From positions 744,001 through 808,000 of the forward strand of contig CAVXSO010000002.1 in NCBI GenBank assembly GCA_963764465.1: DNA of 64,000 bases, written 5' to 3'. This document shows positions 23,550 to 32,154 of the stretch, piece after piece. Source of the stretch: JAJXXT01 sp963764465. GTDB lineage: Bacteria; Pseudomonadota; Alphaproteobacteria; Acetobacterales; Acetobacteraceae. Position 1 is the stretch's first letter, and each line of letters starts with the position of its first letter. A program made the translations under genes and the position numbers. The notes under the pieces were generated by a model. The model was not told where the DNA came from, ran no database searches, and worked only from the letters and a program-made list of their open reading frames with translations.

Positions 23550-23578
23550 TTGACACGAAAATAGGAACATCCTAACTT
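23550..23578 (+). promoter_or_regulatory. Rightward phage promoter
   Basis: TTGACA (23550-23555), 17 bases, TAACTT (23573-23578) on the plus strand, 26 bases before the first gene of a small rightward operon. Flanked and overlapped by two TAGG-N5-CCTA-type sites. Confidence 0.65.
23562..23574. promoter_or_regulatory. Operator TAGG-N5-CCTA (rightward promoter, -10 side)
   Basis: TAGGAACATCCTA, a perfect TAGG/CCTA site lying in the spacer and overlapping the -10 by two bases. Confidence 0.65.
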
Positions 23579-23603
23579 CGCCTCCTCACGACCGGAGGCG
23601 CCC

Positions 23604-23873
23604 ATGCCATTCCCAACGCCGCCCACACCGTCAGCGGCACAGCCACCCGGGTCCACCCAGCCCAACCCCGTCTCCATCGCGCACGACCTCGCGGCGCTGG
23701 TCCGCCTCGGTCAGGCGATGCGGGCCGAAACAATCCGCCTCCAGCATGAACAGGACGCGTTCTGGCACGCCTGCCGCGCCCGCGCCGCCGACCTCGCCGC
23801 CAGCCGCCTCGCCGCCGCCCATCTCGCCGCCCCCCACCTCGTCGTCTCCCACCTCGTTGCCTCCCCGCAATGA
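23604..23873 (+). CDS. Small phage protein, rightward operon gene 1
   Basis: An 89-residue protein with an excellent ribosome site (GGAGG, five bases before the ATG). A Pro-rich start is followed by one long helix (VSIAHDLAALVRLGQAMRAE, HEQDAFWHACRARAADLAAS) and a degenerate AAHL / VVSHL repeat at the C-terminus. Not recognised. Driven by the operator-bearing promoter just upstream, so likely repressed in the lysogen. Confidence 0.6.
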   Translation: MPFPTPPTPSAAQPPGSTQPNPVSIAHDLAALVRLGQAMRAETIRLQHEQDAFWHACRARAADLAASRLAAAHLAAPHLVVSHLVASPQ

Positions 23874-24253
23874 CCACCCATCCCGCCAAATCCGCCGCGC
23901 ACCCCACGGCCCCGCGACCGACGGGCGGCCCCTACGCGCCCTACGCCGTCAACGCCGCGCCGCTGGAACTCGCGGAGGCGCTGGCCACCGCCTGGCGCCT
24001 GCACGCAACCCTGCTCGCCATCGCCCGCGCCGCGGACCCTGGTCCGGATCGATCCGCCAACGAAGCGGTCGCGGAAACCTTCCGCCGCGCCCTGCTGCCG
24101 CTGGACGCGCTGCTCGCACCCCACCGCGCGCCGCCAGACCCGCCCACCGCCGCCCGCGCGCGGGACCGCCTCGCCTGCCTCATCGCCCAGGGCCGCCGCC
24201 TCGCGCGGGCGCTCCACCCGGCACCATCCACCGTCCTGCGTGACGCCGCCTGA
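23870..24253 (+). CDS. Small phage protein, rightward operon gene 2
   Basis: A 127-residue helical protein coupled to gene 1 by an ATGA overlap. Segments such as APLELAEALATAWRLHATLL and VAETFRRALLPLDALLAPHR form amphipathic helices. No known motif. Function unknown. Confidence 0.52.
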   Translation: MTTHPAKSAAHPTAPRPTGGPYAPYAVNAAPLELAEALATAWRLHATLLAIARAADPGPDRSANEAVAETFRRALLPLDALLAPHRAPPDPPTAARARDRLACLIAQGRRLARALHPAPSTVLRDAA

Positions 24254-24642
24254 TGTTCCGCACCTCATCCGCGTCCGAAACATCAGCCATGCCACGGGCT
24301 TCCAGTCACGCCCGGCGCGGCCATCCGCGCCCGCCGCGCGCCATCCTCCCGCGCCTCGCCGCCGAGGACCCCGCACAGCACGTCCGCCTCCTCGCCAACT
24401 TCCTCAACGGCATGATCGCGAGCGCGGAACTGCGGCGTCTGCCGGTCCAGACGCTGGTGCGCATCCGTTACGTGCAGATGCAGCTCGCCTTCGCGGCGGA
24501 GCGGCTGCAAAGCCCGCCGCGCCGGCGGCGCTGGCTCGCCCGCTGCTCGCCCGCCTGCTTCACGCGACCCGCCTGCTTCACCCGAATTGACGCACAGAAA
24601 TTCACAGACACATGCTTCGTTTCAAGCCGCCCGATCCCGTAA
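24253..24642 (+). CDS. Small phage protein, rightward operon gene 3
   Basis: A 129-residue basic protein whose ATG overlaps the previous stop (TGATG). The middle (QHVRLLANFLNGMIASAELR, TLVRIRYVQMQLAFAAERLQ) looks like a genuine helical domain; the last 35 residues have an odd ACFTRPACFTRID repeat and may be altered by the prophage end. Last phage-like gene before the chromosomal response regulator. Confidence 0.45.
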   Translation: MFRTSSASETSAMPRASSHARRGHPRPPRAILPRLAAEDPAQHVRLLANFLNGMIASAELRRLPVQTLVRIRYVQMQLAFAAERLQSPPRRRRWLARCSPACFTRPACFTRIDAQKFTDTCFVSSRPIP

Positions 24643-24735
24643 CCTCCGCTCCGAGGCCTCGCGCGGCACCCATGCCGCGCCCTGCTGACGTGTCGAGCTT
24701 GAGTTCGAGGCCGCCGGTCGAAGCAGGAGTCATGT

Positions 24736-25452
24736 ATGACAGCTCGTATGCGCGTTCTGGTGGCCGAGCGGGATGAGGCCCGCCGCGCCGATCTCGTCTT
24801 CGTCGCGATGGACGAGGGAATCGACGTGGATTTCGCCACCAGCGCGGCGGAGGCCACCGCCATGCTCGCGCAGCGGCAACGTTTCGCCGCCGCCATCATC
24901 GCGGTCGCGCTGCCGGACGATGACGGCCTCACCCTCATCTCGCGGCTGCGCGCCGCGGGCGTGCGCATCCCGCTCCTGCTCGCCGGCGACGTGGAGGCCG
25001 ACAACATCATCGTCCGCGGGCTCGATGCCGGGGCCAGCGACGTCATCGCCTATCCGTTCCGCCCCTCGGTGCTGCGCGCGCGCCTGCGTGCGCAGCTGCG
25101 CGGTTTCGCCACGGTCACGGAGCGCCACCTCAGCCTCGGCCCTTATCGTTTCGATACCGAGGCGCGCACCCTGCTCAACCCGCTCAACAACCGCCGCGCG
25201 AAGCTGACGGAAAAGGAAACCGCCCTGCTGCGCTACCTGCACCGCGCCGGCGGCCGCTCCGTGAGCCGCGACGAGCTGCTGCGGGAGGTCTGGGGCTACG
25301 CGCCGGACGCGAGCTCCCATACCGTCGCCACCCACATCCACCGCCTGCGCCGCAAGATCGAGGCGGAAACCGGCGGCCCGCACCTCGTCGCGAACGACGA
25401 GCGCGGCTACCGGCTGGAGCTGGCCTGGCTCCCCGCCGACGCCGCGGACTGA
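24736..25452 (+). CDS. OmpR-type regulator with degenerate receiver domain
   Basis: A 238-residue protein with an N-terminal receiver-like domain and a C-terminal winged-helix DNA-binding domain (LTEKETALLRYLHRAGGRSV, VATHIHRLRRKIEAETGG). In the receiver the phospho-acceptor aspartate position reads IIAVALPDDDG, so Asp is replaced by Ala, and the conserved Lys before Pro-Phe is Tyr (IAYPFRP). Phosphorylation as in canonical regulators is therefore unlikely. No sensor kinase is adjacent. Convergent with, and overlapping by 46 bases, the HAD gene. It borders the prophage end. Confidence 0.85.
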   Translation: MTARMRVLVAERDEARRADLVFVAMDEGIDVDFATSAAEATAMLAQRQRFAAAIIAVALPDDDGLTLISRLRAAGVRIPLLLAGDVEADNIIVRGLDAGASDVIAYPFRPSVLRARLRAQLRGFATVTERHLSLGPYRFDTEARTLLNPLNNRRAKLTEKETALLRYLHRAGGRSVSRDELLREVWGYAPDASSHTVATHIHRLRRKIEAETGGPHLVANDERGYRLELAWLPADAAD

Positions 25453-26090
25453 AGCAGCCCCCGCACCGCCCCGAGGTCCGCGAGCACGAAGCGGCACAGC
25501 GCGCGGATCTCGTCCGCCGGCGCCATCAGGTCCGGCACCATCGCCACCGCCATCCCCGCCGCATGCGCCGCGCGCACGCCGGGGGCGGAATCCTCCACCG
25601 CCAGGCACCGCTCCGGCGCCACGCCCAGCCGTTCCGCCGCCAGCAGGAACACATCCGGGTGCGGCTTGCCGCGCGCCACGTCGTCGCGCCCCACCACGCT
25701 CGCCAGGCGATGCCGCAGCCCCGCACTCGCGAGGTTCGCCTCCGCCGTCGCCCGCCGCGCGGATGTCGCGACGGCGCAGGGCAGCGGCAGCACAGCGCAA
25801 TGCGCGAGCAGCGTGTCCGCCCCCGGCTTCGCCCGCACGCCTCCGGCCAGCGCCCGCCCGTAGCGCTCCGCCCGCAGCCGGTCGAATTCCGCCAGCGGAA
25901 AATCCGTCCCGAAATGGCGCAGGACGCTCTCCGCCGTCTCCACCGCCGGCAGCCCGACCAGTCCGTGGAAGAACGCCTCGCTGCCGGGGTAGCCCAGCTC
26001 CGCCGCCGCCTCCACGCGCGCCGAGAAATACACGAGCTCGGTATCGAGCAGCGTGCCATCCATGTCGAAGACCACGGCCGCGAAACTCAT
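25407..26090 (-). CDS. HAD-superfamily phosphatase (beta-phosphoglucomutase-like)
   Basis: A 227-residue cytosolic hydrolase. Motif I is FDMDGTLLDTE with both catalytic aspartates, motif II is the serine in VATSARR, motif III the lysine in GKPHPDVFLLAAERLG, and motif IV the acid in LAVEDSAPGVRAAHAAGM. The helical cap after motif I places it with sugar-phosphate phosphatases or beta-phosphoglucomutases. Substrate cannot be told. Its 3' end overlaps the response regulator on the other strand. Confidence 0.85.
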   Translation of the reverse strand: MSFAAVVFDMDGTLLDTELVYFSARVEAAAELGYPGSEAFFHGLVGLPAVETAESVLRHFGTDFPLAEFDRLRAERYGRALAGGVRAKPGADTLLAHCAVLPLPCAVATSARRATAEANLASAGLRHRLASVVGRDDVARGKPHPDVFLLAAERLGVAPERCLAVEDSAPGVRAAHAAGMAVAMVPDLMAPADEIRALCRFVLADLGAVRGLLQSAASAGSQASSSR

Positions 26091-26123
26091 GTGCCCGGGC
26101 CTAGGGCGAAGCCGCTTGCCGTG

Positions 26124-26915
26124 TCACGCCCGTGGCCTGTCGCCCAGGATCGCGGCCAGCGCCGGCTCGATCAGGGCGGCCATCCGCGCCTGCGTCTGCG
26201 CCGTCGGGTGCAGCGGCGGCTGCGGCGGGGTGAGCAGCGGGTCCATGAACAGCGCCGCGTCCACCGCGCCGCCATGCTCGAACAGCCCGGTCACGTCCAC
26301 GTAGGTCACGCCCGGCACCTTGCCCGCGCCATAGCGCGCCGCCAGCCCCGCGTTGATCTCCTGCGTCGTCCGGGAAATCCACGCGCTGCGGATGCTCGGC
26401 AGCACGCTCATCAGCACGATGCCCATCTGCTTCTGCTTCTGCCGGCACAGCCGCAGCACCGCGTCGATGCCGGCGAGCGTATCGGCCGCCCCCCAGTGCG
26501 GCGCGCCCATGTTGTTGGCGCCGATCAGCAGCACCGCGGCCCTGGGGTGCATCGCGTCCAGCTCGCCGTGGATCAGCCGCCACAGCAGATGGCTCGTCGC
26601 ATCTCCCTTGAACCCGAGGTTGATCGCGCCCCGCCCGCCATAGAAATGTTCCCATACCGGCACGAAATCGCGCCACGCCGGCGGCCCCTTTTCCTCGTAG
26701 TCCTGGGTGATGCTGTCGCCCAGCATCAGCAGCTCCGGGCGCGCGTGCCTGATCTCCGCCTGCTTGGCGTAGAACCGCTCGCGCCACCAGCGCGTGGACA
26801 TGCGGTCGATCGGCACGGCCGCCAGCGGCACGCGCGCCAGGGCAGGGGGCGCGAACAGCGGGGCGGAAAGCATGGGCGCCGCCAGCGAGGCGGCAAGGAT
26901 CGAGCGTCGGCGCAT
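26124..26915 (-). CDS. Exported SGNH (GDSL-type) hydrolase
   Basis: A 263-residue secreted esterase-like protein. The N-terminus MRRRSILAASLAAPMLSAPL with an Ala-rich end is a signal peptide, possibly Tat-type given the RRRSIL motif. Block I is LLMLGDSIT (catalytic Ser), block III LIGANNMG (oxyanion Asn), block V near PPLHPTAQ (His). This group resembles platelet-activating-factor acetylhydrolase subunits. Its ATG overlaps the CoA-transferase stop (TGATG), so it is the last gene of a three-gene operon. Confidence 0.8.
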   Translation of the reverse strand: MRRRSILAASLAAPMLSAPLFAPPALARVPLAAVPIDRMSTRWWRERFYAKQAEIRHARPELLMLGDSITQDYEEKGPPAWRDFVPVWEHFYGGRGAINLGFKGDATSHLLWRLIHGELDAMHPRAAVLLIGANNMGAPHWGAADTLAGIDAVLRLCRQKQKQMGIVLMSVLPSIRSAWISRTTQEINAGLAARYGAGKVPGVTYVDVTGLFEHGGAVDAALFMDPLLTPPQPPLHPTAQTQARMAALIEPALAAILGDRPRA

Positions 26916-28069
26916 CACACTCCCTCGGTTGCTTGTGGCAGGCTCCCAAGCACTTCCGCCGTGTGCTCGCCAAGCCTCGGCGCCGGCAGCGTAACGGCGA
27001 GCGGCGTCGCGGAAAACGCCGCCACCGGCGCCAGCGTGCGTATCCGCCCCTCGCTCGGGTGCTCCATCTCGCGCAGCACCCCCGCCTCGCGCACATAGGC
27101 ATCGCCCGGCAGGTCCGAAAGCGCCAGCGCCCGCCCGTGCGGAATATCGAGCCGCGTCAGCGCCGCGAGCCACGCCTCGGTGGACCGTTTCGGGAAATGC
27201 CGGGCCAGCAGCGCGTGCAGCGCCGGCATGTTCTCCGCCCGCGCGCGGATCGTGGCGAAGCGCGGCTCCTCCAGCACGGCCGCGATCCCCATCTCCCCCA
27301 GCAGGCGGGACCAATGCGCGTGCGAAACGAGCACCACGCACACATGCCCGTCGCTGGTGGCAAACGGCCGCCGCTCCGGGTCCAGCGTGCGCGCATAGCC
27401 CAGGCTCGCGGGGTTGCCGTCCTGCGTGAACCCCGACAGGTGCTCGGACAGCGCGAACGAAGCAAACGCCTCGAACATCGGCACGTGCACCGCCTGGCCC
27501 CGCCCGCTCCGCTCGCGCGCGAACAGCGCCATCACGATGGACTGCGCCAGCACATGCCCCGTGATCTTGTCGGCGATCACGCTGGGTGCGTAGCGCGGCC
27601 CCCGCTCGTCCGCGTTCAGGCTCGCGAACCCGGTCTCGCCCTGGATGATGTCGTCATAGACCGGCGTCTCCGCCCGGCTGCTGCCGGCCCGGAACCCGGA
27701 GGCCGAGGCATGCACCAGCCGCGGATGCAGCGCGCACAATGTTTCGGCATCGATCCCGAGGCGCCGCGCCGCACCGCTTCGCATGTTGTGCACCAGCACG
27801 TCCGCGCCCGCCACCAGCCGCGCCAGGTGGCCGCGTCCTTCCTCTGTCTTCAAATCCAGCACCACGCTGCGCTTGTTGCGGTTGAGGTTGAGGAAATGCG
27901 CGCCCATGTCCGCCGACCGCCGCGGCCCGATCGCGCGCGAGGGGTCGCCCTCCGGCGGCTCCACCTTGATCACGTCCGCCCCCGCATCGCCCAAAACCTG
28001 CGTCGCCAGCGGCCCCAGCACGATGGTGGACAAATCCACCACCCGCACGCCGGCGAGCGGCCCGCTCAT
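26915..28069 (-). CDS. CaiB/BaiF-type (class III) CoA-transferase
   Basis: A 384-residue CoA-transferase. It opens with PLAGVRVVDLSTIVLGPLAT and the family signature GADVIKVEPPEGDPSR, has LNRNKRSVVLDLKTEEGRG, and a catalytic-Asp region YDDIIQGETGFASLN. Members move CoA between acyl-CoA thioesters and free acids in carboxylate degradation. The start overlaps the acyl-CoA dehydrogenase stop (ATGA); together they suggest a catabolic operon for an unidentified acid. Confidence 0.85.
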   Translation of the reverse strand: MSGPLAGVRVVDLSTIVLGPLATQVLGDAGADVIKVEPPEGDPSRAIGPRRSADMGAHFLNLNRNKRSVVLDLKTEEGRGHLARLVAGADVLVHNMRSGAARRLGIDAETLCALHPRLVHASASGFRAGSSRAETPVYDDIIQGETGFASLNADERGPRYAPSVIADKITGHVLAQSIVMALFARERSGRGQAVHVPMFEAFASFALSEHLSGFTQDGNPASLGYARTLDPERRPFATSDGHVCVVLVSHAHWSRLLGEMGIAAVLEEPRFATIRARAENMPALHALLARHFPKRSTEAWLAALTRLDIPHGRALALSDLPGDAYVREAGVLREMEHPSEGRIRTLAPVAAFSATPLAVTLPAPRLGEHTAEVLGSLPQATEGV

Positions 28070-29248
28070 CGCCTCTCCTCCGGCCCAAGCAGCCCGCGCG
28101 CGATGATGTTGCGCTGGATCTGGTTCGTTCCCTCCACGATCTGCAGCACCTTCGCGTCGCGCATGTACTGCCCGATGCGATACTCGGCCGAAATCCCCGC
28201 CGCCCCGTGCAGCTGCACCGCGTCGGTCGCCACCTTCATCGCCGCATCGGTCGCGAAACATTTCGCCACCGCCGCCGCCTGCGCCAGCTCCGCGCCCGCA
28301 ACACCCCGGTCGATCATCGCGGCCGCCTTCCACGTCAGCGCCCGCGCCGCTTCCACGGCAATCGCCATGTCCGCCAGCATCCAGCGCAGCCCCTGGAAAT
28401 CGGTCAGCGCCCGCCCGAACCCCCGCCGCCCGCGCAGAAACTCCACGCTCAGGTCCAGCGCCCCCTGCGCCAGCCCCACCGCGCGCGCCGCGATCATCGG
28501 CCGGGAGGTGTTGAACGCCTCCATCACCTGCTTGAACCCGGCCCCTTCCTCGCCCAGCAGCGCCTCGGCCGGCAACATCACGTCATCGAAGAACAGCGGC
28601 GAGGACGGCACGCCCCGCGCCCCCATCTTCTCCTCCTTGCGCCCGACGCTGAATCCCTTCGTCCCTTTCTCCACCACGAAGAAGTTGACGGCACCCCGCT
28701 CGGCCTCCCCCGTGCGCGTCGTGCCGGTTTGGGCCGCCACCACAACGAAATCCGCCAGTGCGGCGTTGGTGCACCAGATCTTCTGCCCCGAAAGCCGCCA
28801 GCCCATTCCCCTCACGCCGCGCGCGCGTGCGTATCCCCTGGATGTCGGAGCCCGATTGCGCCTCGGTGGTGGAAAACGCGGCCCGCAGCGAGCCATCCGC
28901 CAGCCCCGGCAGAAACCGCCGCTTCTGCGCCTCGGAGCCGGCGGCCAGCAGCGCGCAGATCGGCAGCCACTGCACCACCAGCAGGTACGCCGTGTTGTAG
29001 CAGACCCGCCCGAACTCCTCGACCGCGACGCACGCCGCGAGGTGGCTGCCCATGCCCCCATGCTCGCCTCCGTACTCCGGCGGAAAGGGCAGGGTGAACA
29101 GCCCCAGCTCGCGCAGCAGGTCGAACATGTCCTGCGGGTACTCCCCGCTCGCGTCGATCGCCGCCGCCCTTGGCGCCACCCGCTCGGCCGCCACCCGCCG
29201 CACCAGGTCGCGCACCGCCACCTGTTCCTCGCTCAGCACGATGTCCAT
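28066..29248 (-). pseudogene. Acyl-CoA dehydrogenase, one frameshift
   Basis: FAD-dependent dehydrogenase that oxidises acyl-CoA to enoyl-CoA. Starts MDIVLSEEQVAVRDLVRRVA at 29248 with a GGGAGGG site. The N-terminal frame reads to STTEAQSGSDIQGIRTRARR near 28,820; the homology then moves to another frame with WRLSGQKIWCTNAALADFVV and runs to the stop at 28066, including QLHGAAGISAEYRIGQYMRD. The break lies in a CGCGCGCG-rich stretch, so a one-base sequencing error or slippage mutation is equally plausible. If corrected the protein has about 393 residues, normal for the family. Confidence 0.8.
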
Positions 29249-29290
29249 GAAACCCTCCCGCGCGATGCTCGCGAGAGGTGCCGCCTCACG

Positions 29291-30127
29291 TCAAGCGAAC
29301 AGGAACCACACCGTCATCGCCGCCCCGGCCCCGATCGAATACCACCCGAACGGATCGAGTGCGGGGCTGTTCATCGCGCGGTGGAAATAGCGCATCAGGA
29401 ACCAGGTGCTCAGCCACGCCACCACCCCCGCCGCCACCGCGCCCATCGCGGCGATGCCGAACATCTCGTGCGGCACCCCCGCGCGCAGCAGCTTCGGCAC
29501 TTCCAGCACCGTCGCGCCGAGGATGATCGGCGTCGCGATCAGGAAGGAGAAATGCGCCGCGTCCTCGTGGTTGATGCCGCGCGCCAGCCCCCCCACCATC
29601 GTCGCACCTGACCGCGACATGCCCGGTATCAGCGCCAGGCACTGCCACAGCCCGATCACCAGCGCATCCGTCGTCGAAAGCTCGGAAAGCGGCCGCGTCG
29701 CCCGCGCGCGGGAGCGTTCGCCCGCCATCAGCATCAGCCCGTTCACGATCAGGAAGATCGAGGCCACCAGCGGCACGCCGAACAGGTTGCGGAAGAAATG
29801 CTCCAGCGTGAACCCCAGGATCACCGCCGGAATGGTCGCGATCACGATCAGCAGGAACACGCGCCGGCTCTCGCGCTTGTGGTGCTCGCTGCCCATGCCC
29901 AGGATCCCGCCCAGGATCGCCAGCCAGTCGCGCCAGAAATACCCCAGCAGCGCGGTCGCGGTGCCCACGTGCAGCATCACCAGGAACGGCAGGAACGACG
30001 GCGCGTGCTGGTCGAGGTGCCAGCGAAACAGCGCCGGCAGCGTCACCGCGTGCCCGAGCGAGCTCACGGGAAACAGCTCGGTCGCCCCCTGGACGATAGC
30101 GATAACAAGGGCCTGGAAAGCGGTCAT
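29291..30127 (-). CDS. uppP: Undecaprenyl-diphosphatase
   Basis: A 278-residue integral membrane phosphatase that recycles undecaprenyl diphosphate to the monophosphate lipid carrier for cell wall synthesis; gives bacitracin tolerance. Both BacA/UppP signature motifs are present: GATELFPVSSLGH near the N-terminus and ALIPGMSRSGATMVGGLARG in the middle, with about eight hydrophobic segments. Usual length. It is separate from neighbours on both sides. Confidence 0.92.
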   Translation of the reverse strand: MTAFQALVIAIVQGATELFPVSSLGHAVTLPALFRWHLDQHAPSFLPFLVMLHVGTATALLGYFWRDWLAILGGILGMGSEHHKRESRRVFLLIVIATIPAVILGFTLEHFFRNLFGVPLVASIFLIVNGLMLMAGERSRARATRPLSELSTTDALVIGLWQCLALIPGMSRSGATMVGGLARGINHEDAAHFSFLIATPIILGATVLEVPKLLRAGVPHEMFGIAAMGAVAAGVVAWLSTWFLMRYFHRAMNSPALDPFGWYSIGAGAAMTVWFLFA

Positions 30128-30280
30128 GCGGCCTCAACGAAAGGTACGTGCACGGGGTGCGGGTTCATCATGGCGAAATCGTGGTGCGGGACTCGGCTCT
30201 ACAAACTGGATCGGGCTCGGGCGTGCCCGTTTTTCCCCCGCCCTGCAACCGTTCCGGCTCCCGCGCGCCCCGGCCGCCCG

Positions 30281-30310
30281 CGCCCCAACCCTTGACGCCC
30301 CAACCCTTGA
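30281..30310. repeat. 15-bp perfect tandem duplication
   Basis: CGCCCCAACCCTTGA occurs twice head to tail in the divergent region between uppP and the permease gene. No clear promoter was assigned there. Confidence 0.8.
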
Positions 30311-30340
30311 CGGCACGCCCCCGCCGGTCCCCATGGCCGC

Positions 30341-31558
30341 ATGCAGGTCGCCGCCGCCCTCATCTTCGCCGCCACCTACCTCGTCATGGCGGCCGGCCGC
30401 GTCCCCGCCTGGCAGGTGGAGCGGGCAGGGGCCGCCTTCATCGGCGCCGTCCTCATGGTGACGACCGGCGTGCTGACGCTCAACCAGGCCTTCGCCGCCA
30501 TCGACCTCGGCACCATCCTTCTCCTCCTCGGCATGATGGTCGTCGCCGCCTCGCTCGCCGCCAGCGGCTGCTTCGCCCTCGCGACGGAGGCGCTGGTCGC
30601 GCGCGTCCGCCACCCGCTGGCGCTGCTCGCCATCATCGTCATCGCCACCGCGCTGCTCTCCGCACTGCTCGTCAACGACACGATCTGCGTCGTCCTCGCC
30701 CCCCTCGTGCTCGCCATCGCGCGGCGCTTCCAGCGCGACCCGGTGCCCTACCTCATCGCGGTTGCCGTCGGCTCCAATGTCGGCGGCGAGGCAACCCTCA
30801 CCGGCAACCCGCAGAACATGATCGTCGGCGCCGCCTCCGCCATCCCGTACCGCGCCTTCGCCGCCGCCCTCACGCCCCCGGCACTCTTCGGCGCGGTGCT
30901 CGCCATCGCCCTCATCGCGCTGCTCTGGCCGGGCGAGTTCATCGGCACCCGGCTTGAGCCCATCGCGGCCGAACCCGCGCACCTCGACCGCGCCCTGGTG
31001 CTGAAGGGCCTGCTCGTCGCCGCCGCCCTGGTGATCGCCCTCTTCGCCGGCGTGCCGCCGCCGGAGGCAGCGCTCGCGGGGGCCGCCGTCACCATCGCCA
31101 GCCGCCGCCTGCCCACGCGCGCCCTGCTGGACAAGGTGGACTGGGAACTTCTCGTGATGTTCTCCGGCCTCTTCGTTGTCGTGCACGGGCTGGAGGTCAC
31201 GCTGCTCACGCCCCGGGCCATCGCCGGCATCGGCCACCTGGTGCTGGACGGGGCGCTCGACCGCATGCCCGTCCTCGGCATCGCGACGGCGGTGCTGTCC
31301 AACATCGTCTCCAACGTTCCCGCGGTGCTGGTGCTGAAGCCCTTCGTCGCCGCCCTGCCAGACCCCGCCCGCGCCTGGCGCGTCGTCGCCATGGCCTCGA
31401 CCTTCGCCGGCAATTTCACCATCCTGGGCTCGGTCGCCAACCTCATCGTCGTGCAGCAGGCCCGCAACGACGGGGTCGCGATCGGCTTCTGGACCTATTT
31501 CCGCGTCGGCGCCCCGCTCACGCTGGCCACCATCCTGTTCGGTCTTTGGTGGCTATGA
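30341..31558 (+). CDS. ArsB/CitM-type ion permease
   Basis: A 405-residue inner-membrane protein with about 11 hydrophobic segments. Family marks of the ion transporter superfamily are the helical hairpin regions NDTICVVLAPLVLAIARRF and NVGGEATLTGNPQNMIVG in the first half, and SNIVSNVPAVLVLKPFVAAL with LGSVANLIVVQQAR in the second. Substrates in this family include arsenite, dicarboxylates, citrate and sodium, and cannot be told here. No ars genes are adjacent. Confidence 0.8.
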   Translation: MQVAAALIFAATYLVMAAGRVPAWQVERAGAAFIGAVLMVTTGVLTLNQAFAAIDLGTILLLLGMMVVAASLAASGCFALATEALVARVRHPLALLAIIVIATALLSALLVNDTICVVLAPLVLAIARRFQRDPVPYLIAVAVGSNVGGEATLTGNPQNMIVGAASAIPYRAFAAALTPPALFGAVLAIALIALLWPGEFIGTRLEPIAAEPAHLDRALVLKGLLVAAALVIALFAGVPPPEAALAGAAVTIASRRLPTRALLDKVDWELLVMFSGLFVVVHGLEVTLLTPRAIAGIGHLVLDGALDRMPVLGIATAVLSNIVSNVPAVLVLKPFVAALPDPARAWRVVAMASTFAGNFTILGSVANLIVVQQARNDGVAIGFWTYFRVGAPLTLATILFGLWWL

Positions 31559-31576
31559 GGAAACCAAATCGCCTTC

Positions 31577-31912
31577 CTAAAGGTATGTGCGCTTGTCGTA
31601 ATAGCGGCCAGCCACCCCGTGCTCCGAGGTCGGACGCGGCGGCCGGAAACGCTGGAAAAGCGCCCGCAGCTCGTCATAGGGCGCATCCCCAAAACCGGCG
31701 GCGACGAATGCGTCCTTCGTCATGAACGCCGCCAGGCCCAGCGGCGCATAATGCTCCGGCAAACCCAGCCGCCGGATCGCCGCCAGGATCTGCGGTGCCG
31801 TGTACGTCTCCCCGGCACCGTAGTCATGCGCCAGCGCCGGTCCGAGCGCGCCGGCAAACTGCCTGGCCACCGCCACGATCCGCCGCTTCTCCAGGAACGA
31901 AAAGATAGCCAT
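31577..31912 (-). CDS. Conserved-looking small protein, unknown
   Basis: A 111-residue protein (ATG 31912) convergent with the permease gene. It is helical, with EKRRIVAVARQFAGALGPAL, ILAAIRRLGLPEHYAPLGLA and a C-terminal YYDKRTYL. Normal codon use and no membrane segments. I do not recognise a family. The 240 bases between it and the next gene show nothing else. Confidence 0.6.
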   Translation of the reverse strand: MAIFSFLEKRRIVAVARQFAGALGPALAHDYGAGETYTAPQILAAIRRLGLPEHYAPLGLAAFMTKDAFVAAGFGDAPYDELRALFQRFRPPRPTSEHGVAGRYYDKRTYL

Positions 31913-32154
31913 TCTGCTCCCGCCACGAACGCGCTTCACGCGGATATAGGCACGCCCGGCAGAAGCCGCCAGCAGCCCGTCGCGGACCGCCTCGCCCCCC
32001 CGCCACTGCCAGGCAACGGCACCTCGTCGTCGCCATCTCGACCAGCGCCACCAATTTCCCCATCCTGTGCCCGGTCGCCAATCCTCTCCCGGCGCGACCG
32101 GCACGCAACGAAGGCGCCGCATCGCCTTCCGGCTCATTCGGCAATGAGGCTCAC

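Larger units (their letters stand above)
1..24642. mobile_element. Prophage with contractile tail, left end outside window
   Basis: A continuous block of phage genes: terminase, portal, scaffold, capsid, connectors, tail fibre, sheath, tube, tail chaperones, tape measure and baseplate proteins on the minus strand, then an early operon, a repressor and a short rightward operon. The right boundary is set between the last small phage-like gene (ends 24,642) and the chromosomal response regulator (24,736). No integrase, transposase, lysis gene, tRNA or att duplication is visible, so the rest must lie left of position 1. The sheath gene is frameshifted, so the element may be unable to form particles, unless this is a sequencing error. 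Confidence 0.88.

Noticed and set aside
23284..23556. A 90-residue minus-strand gene in the PEP-CTERM upstream region
   Set aside because: It overlaps the rightward promoter and operators, has a poor start site and an unconvincing sequence; better read as regulatory DNA.
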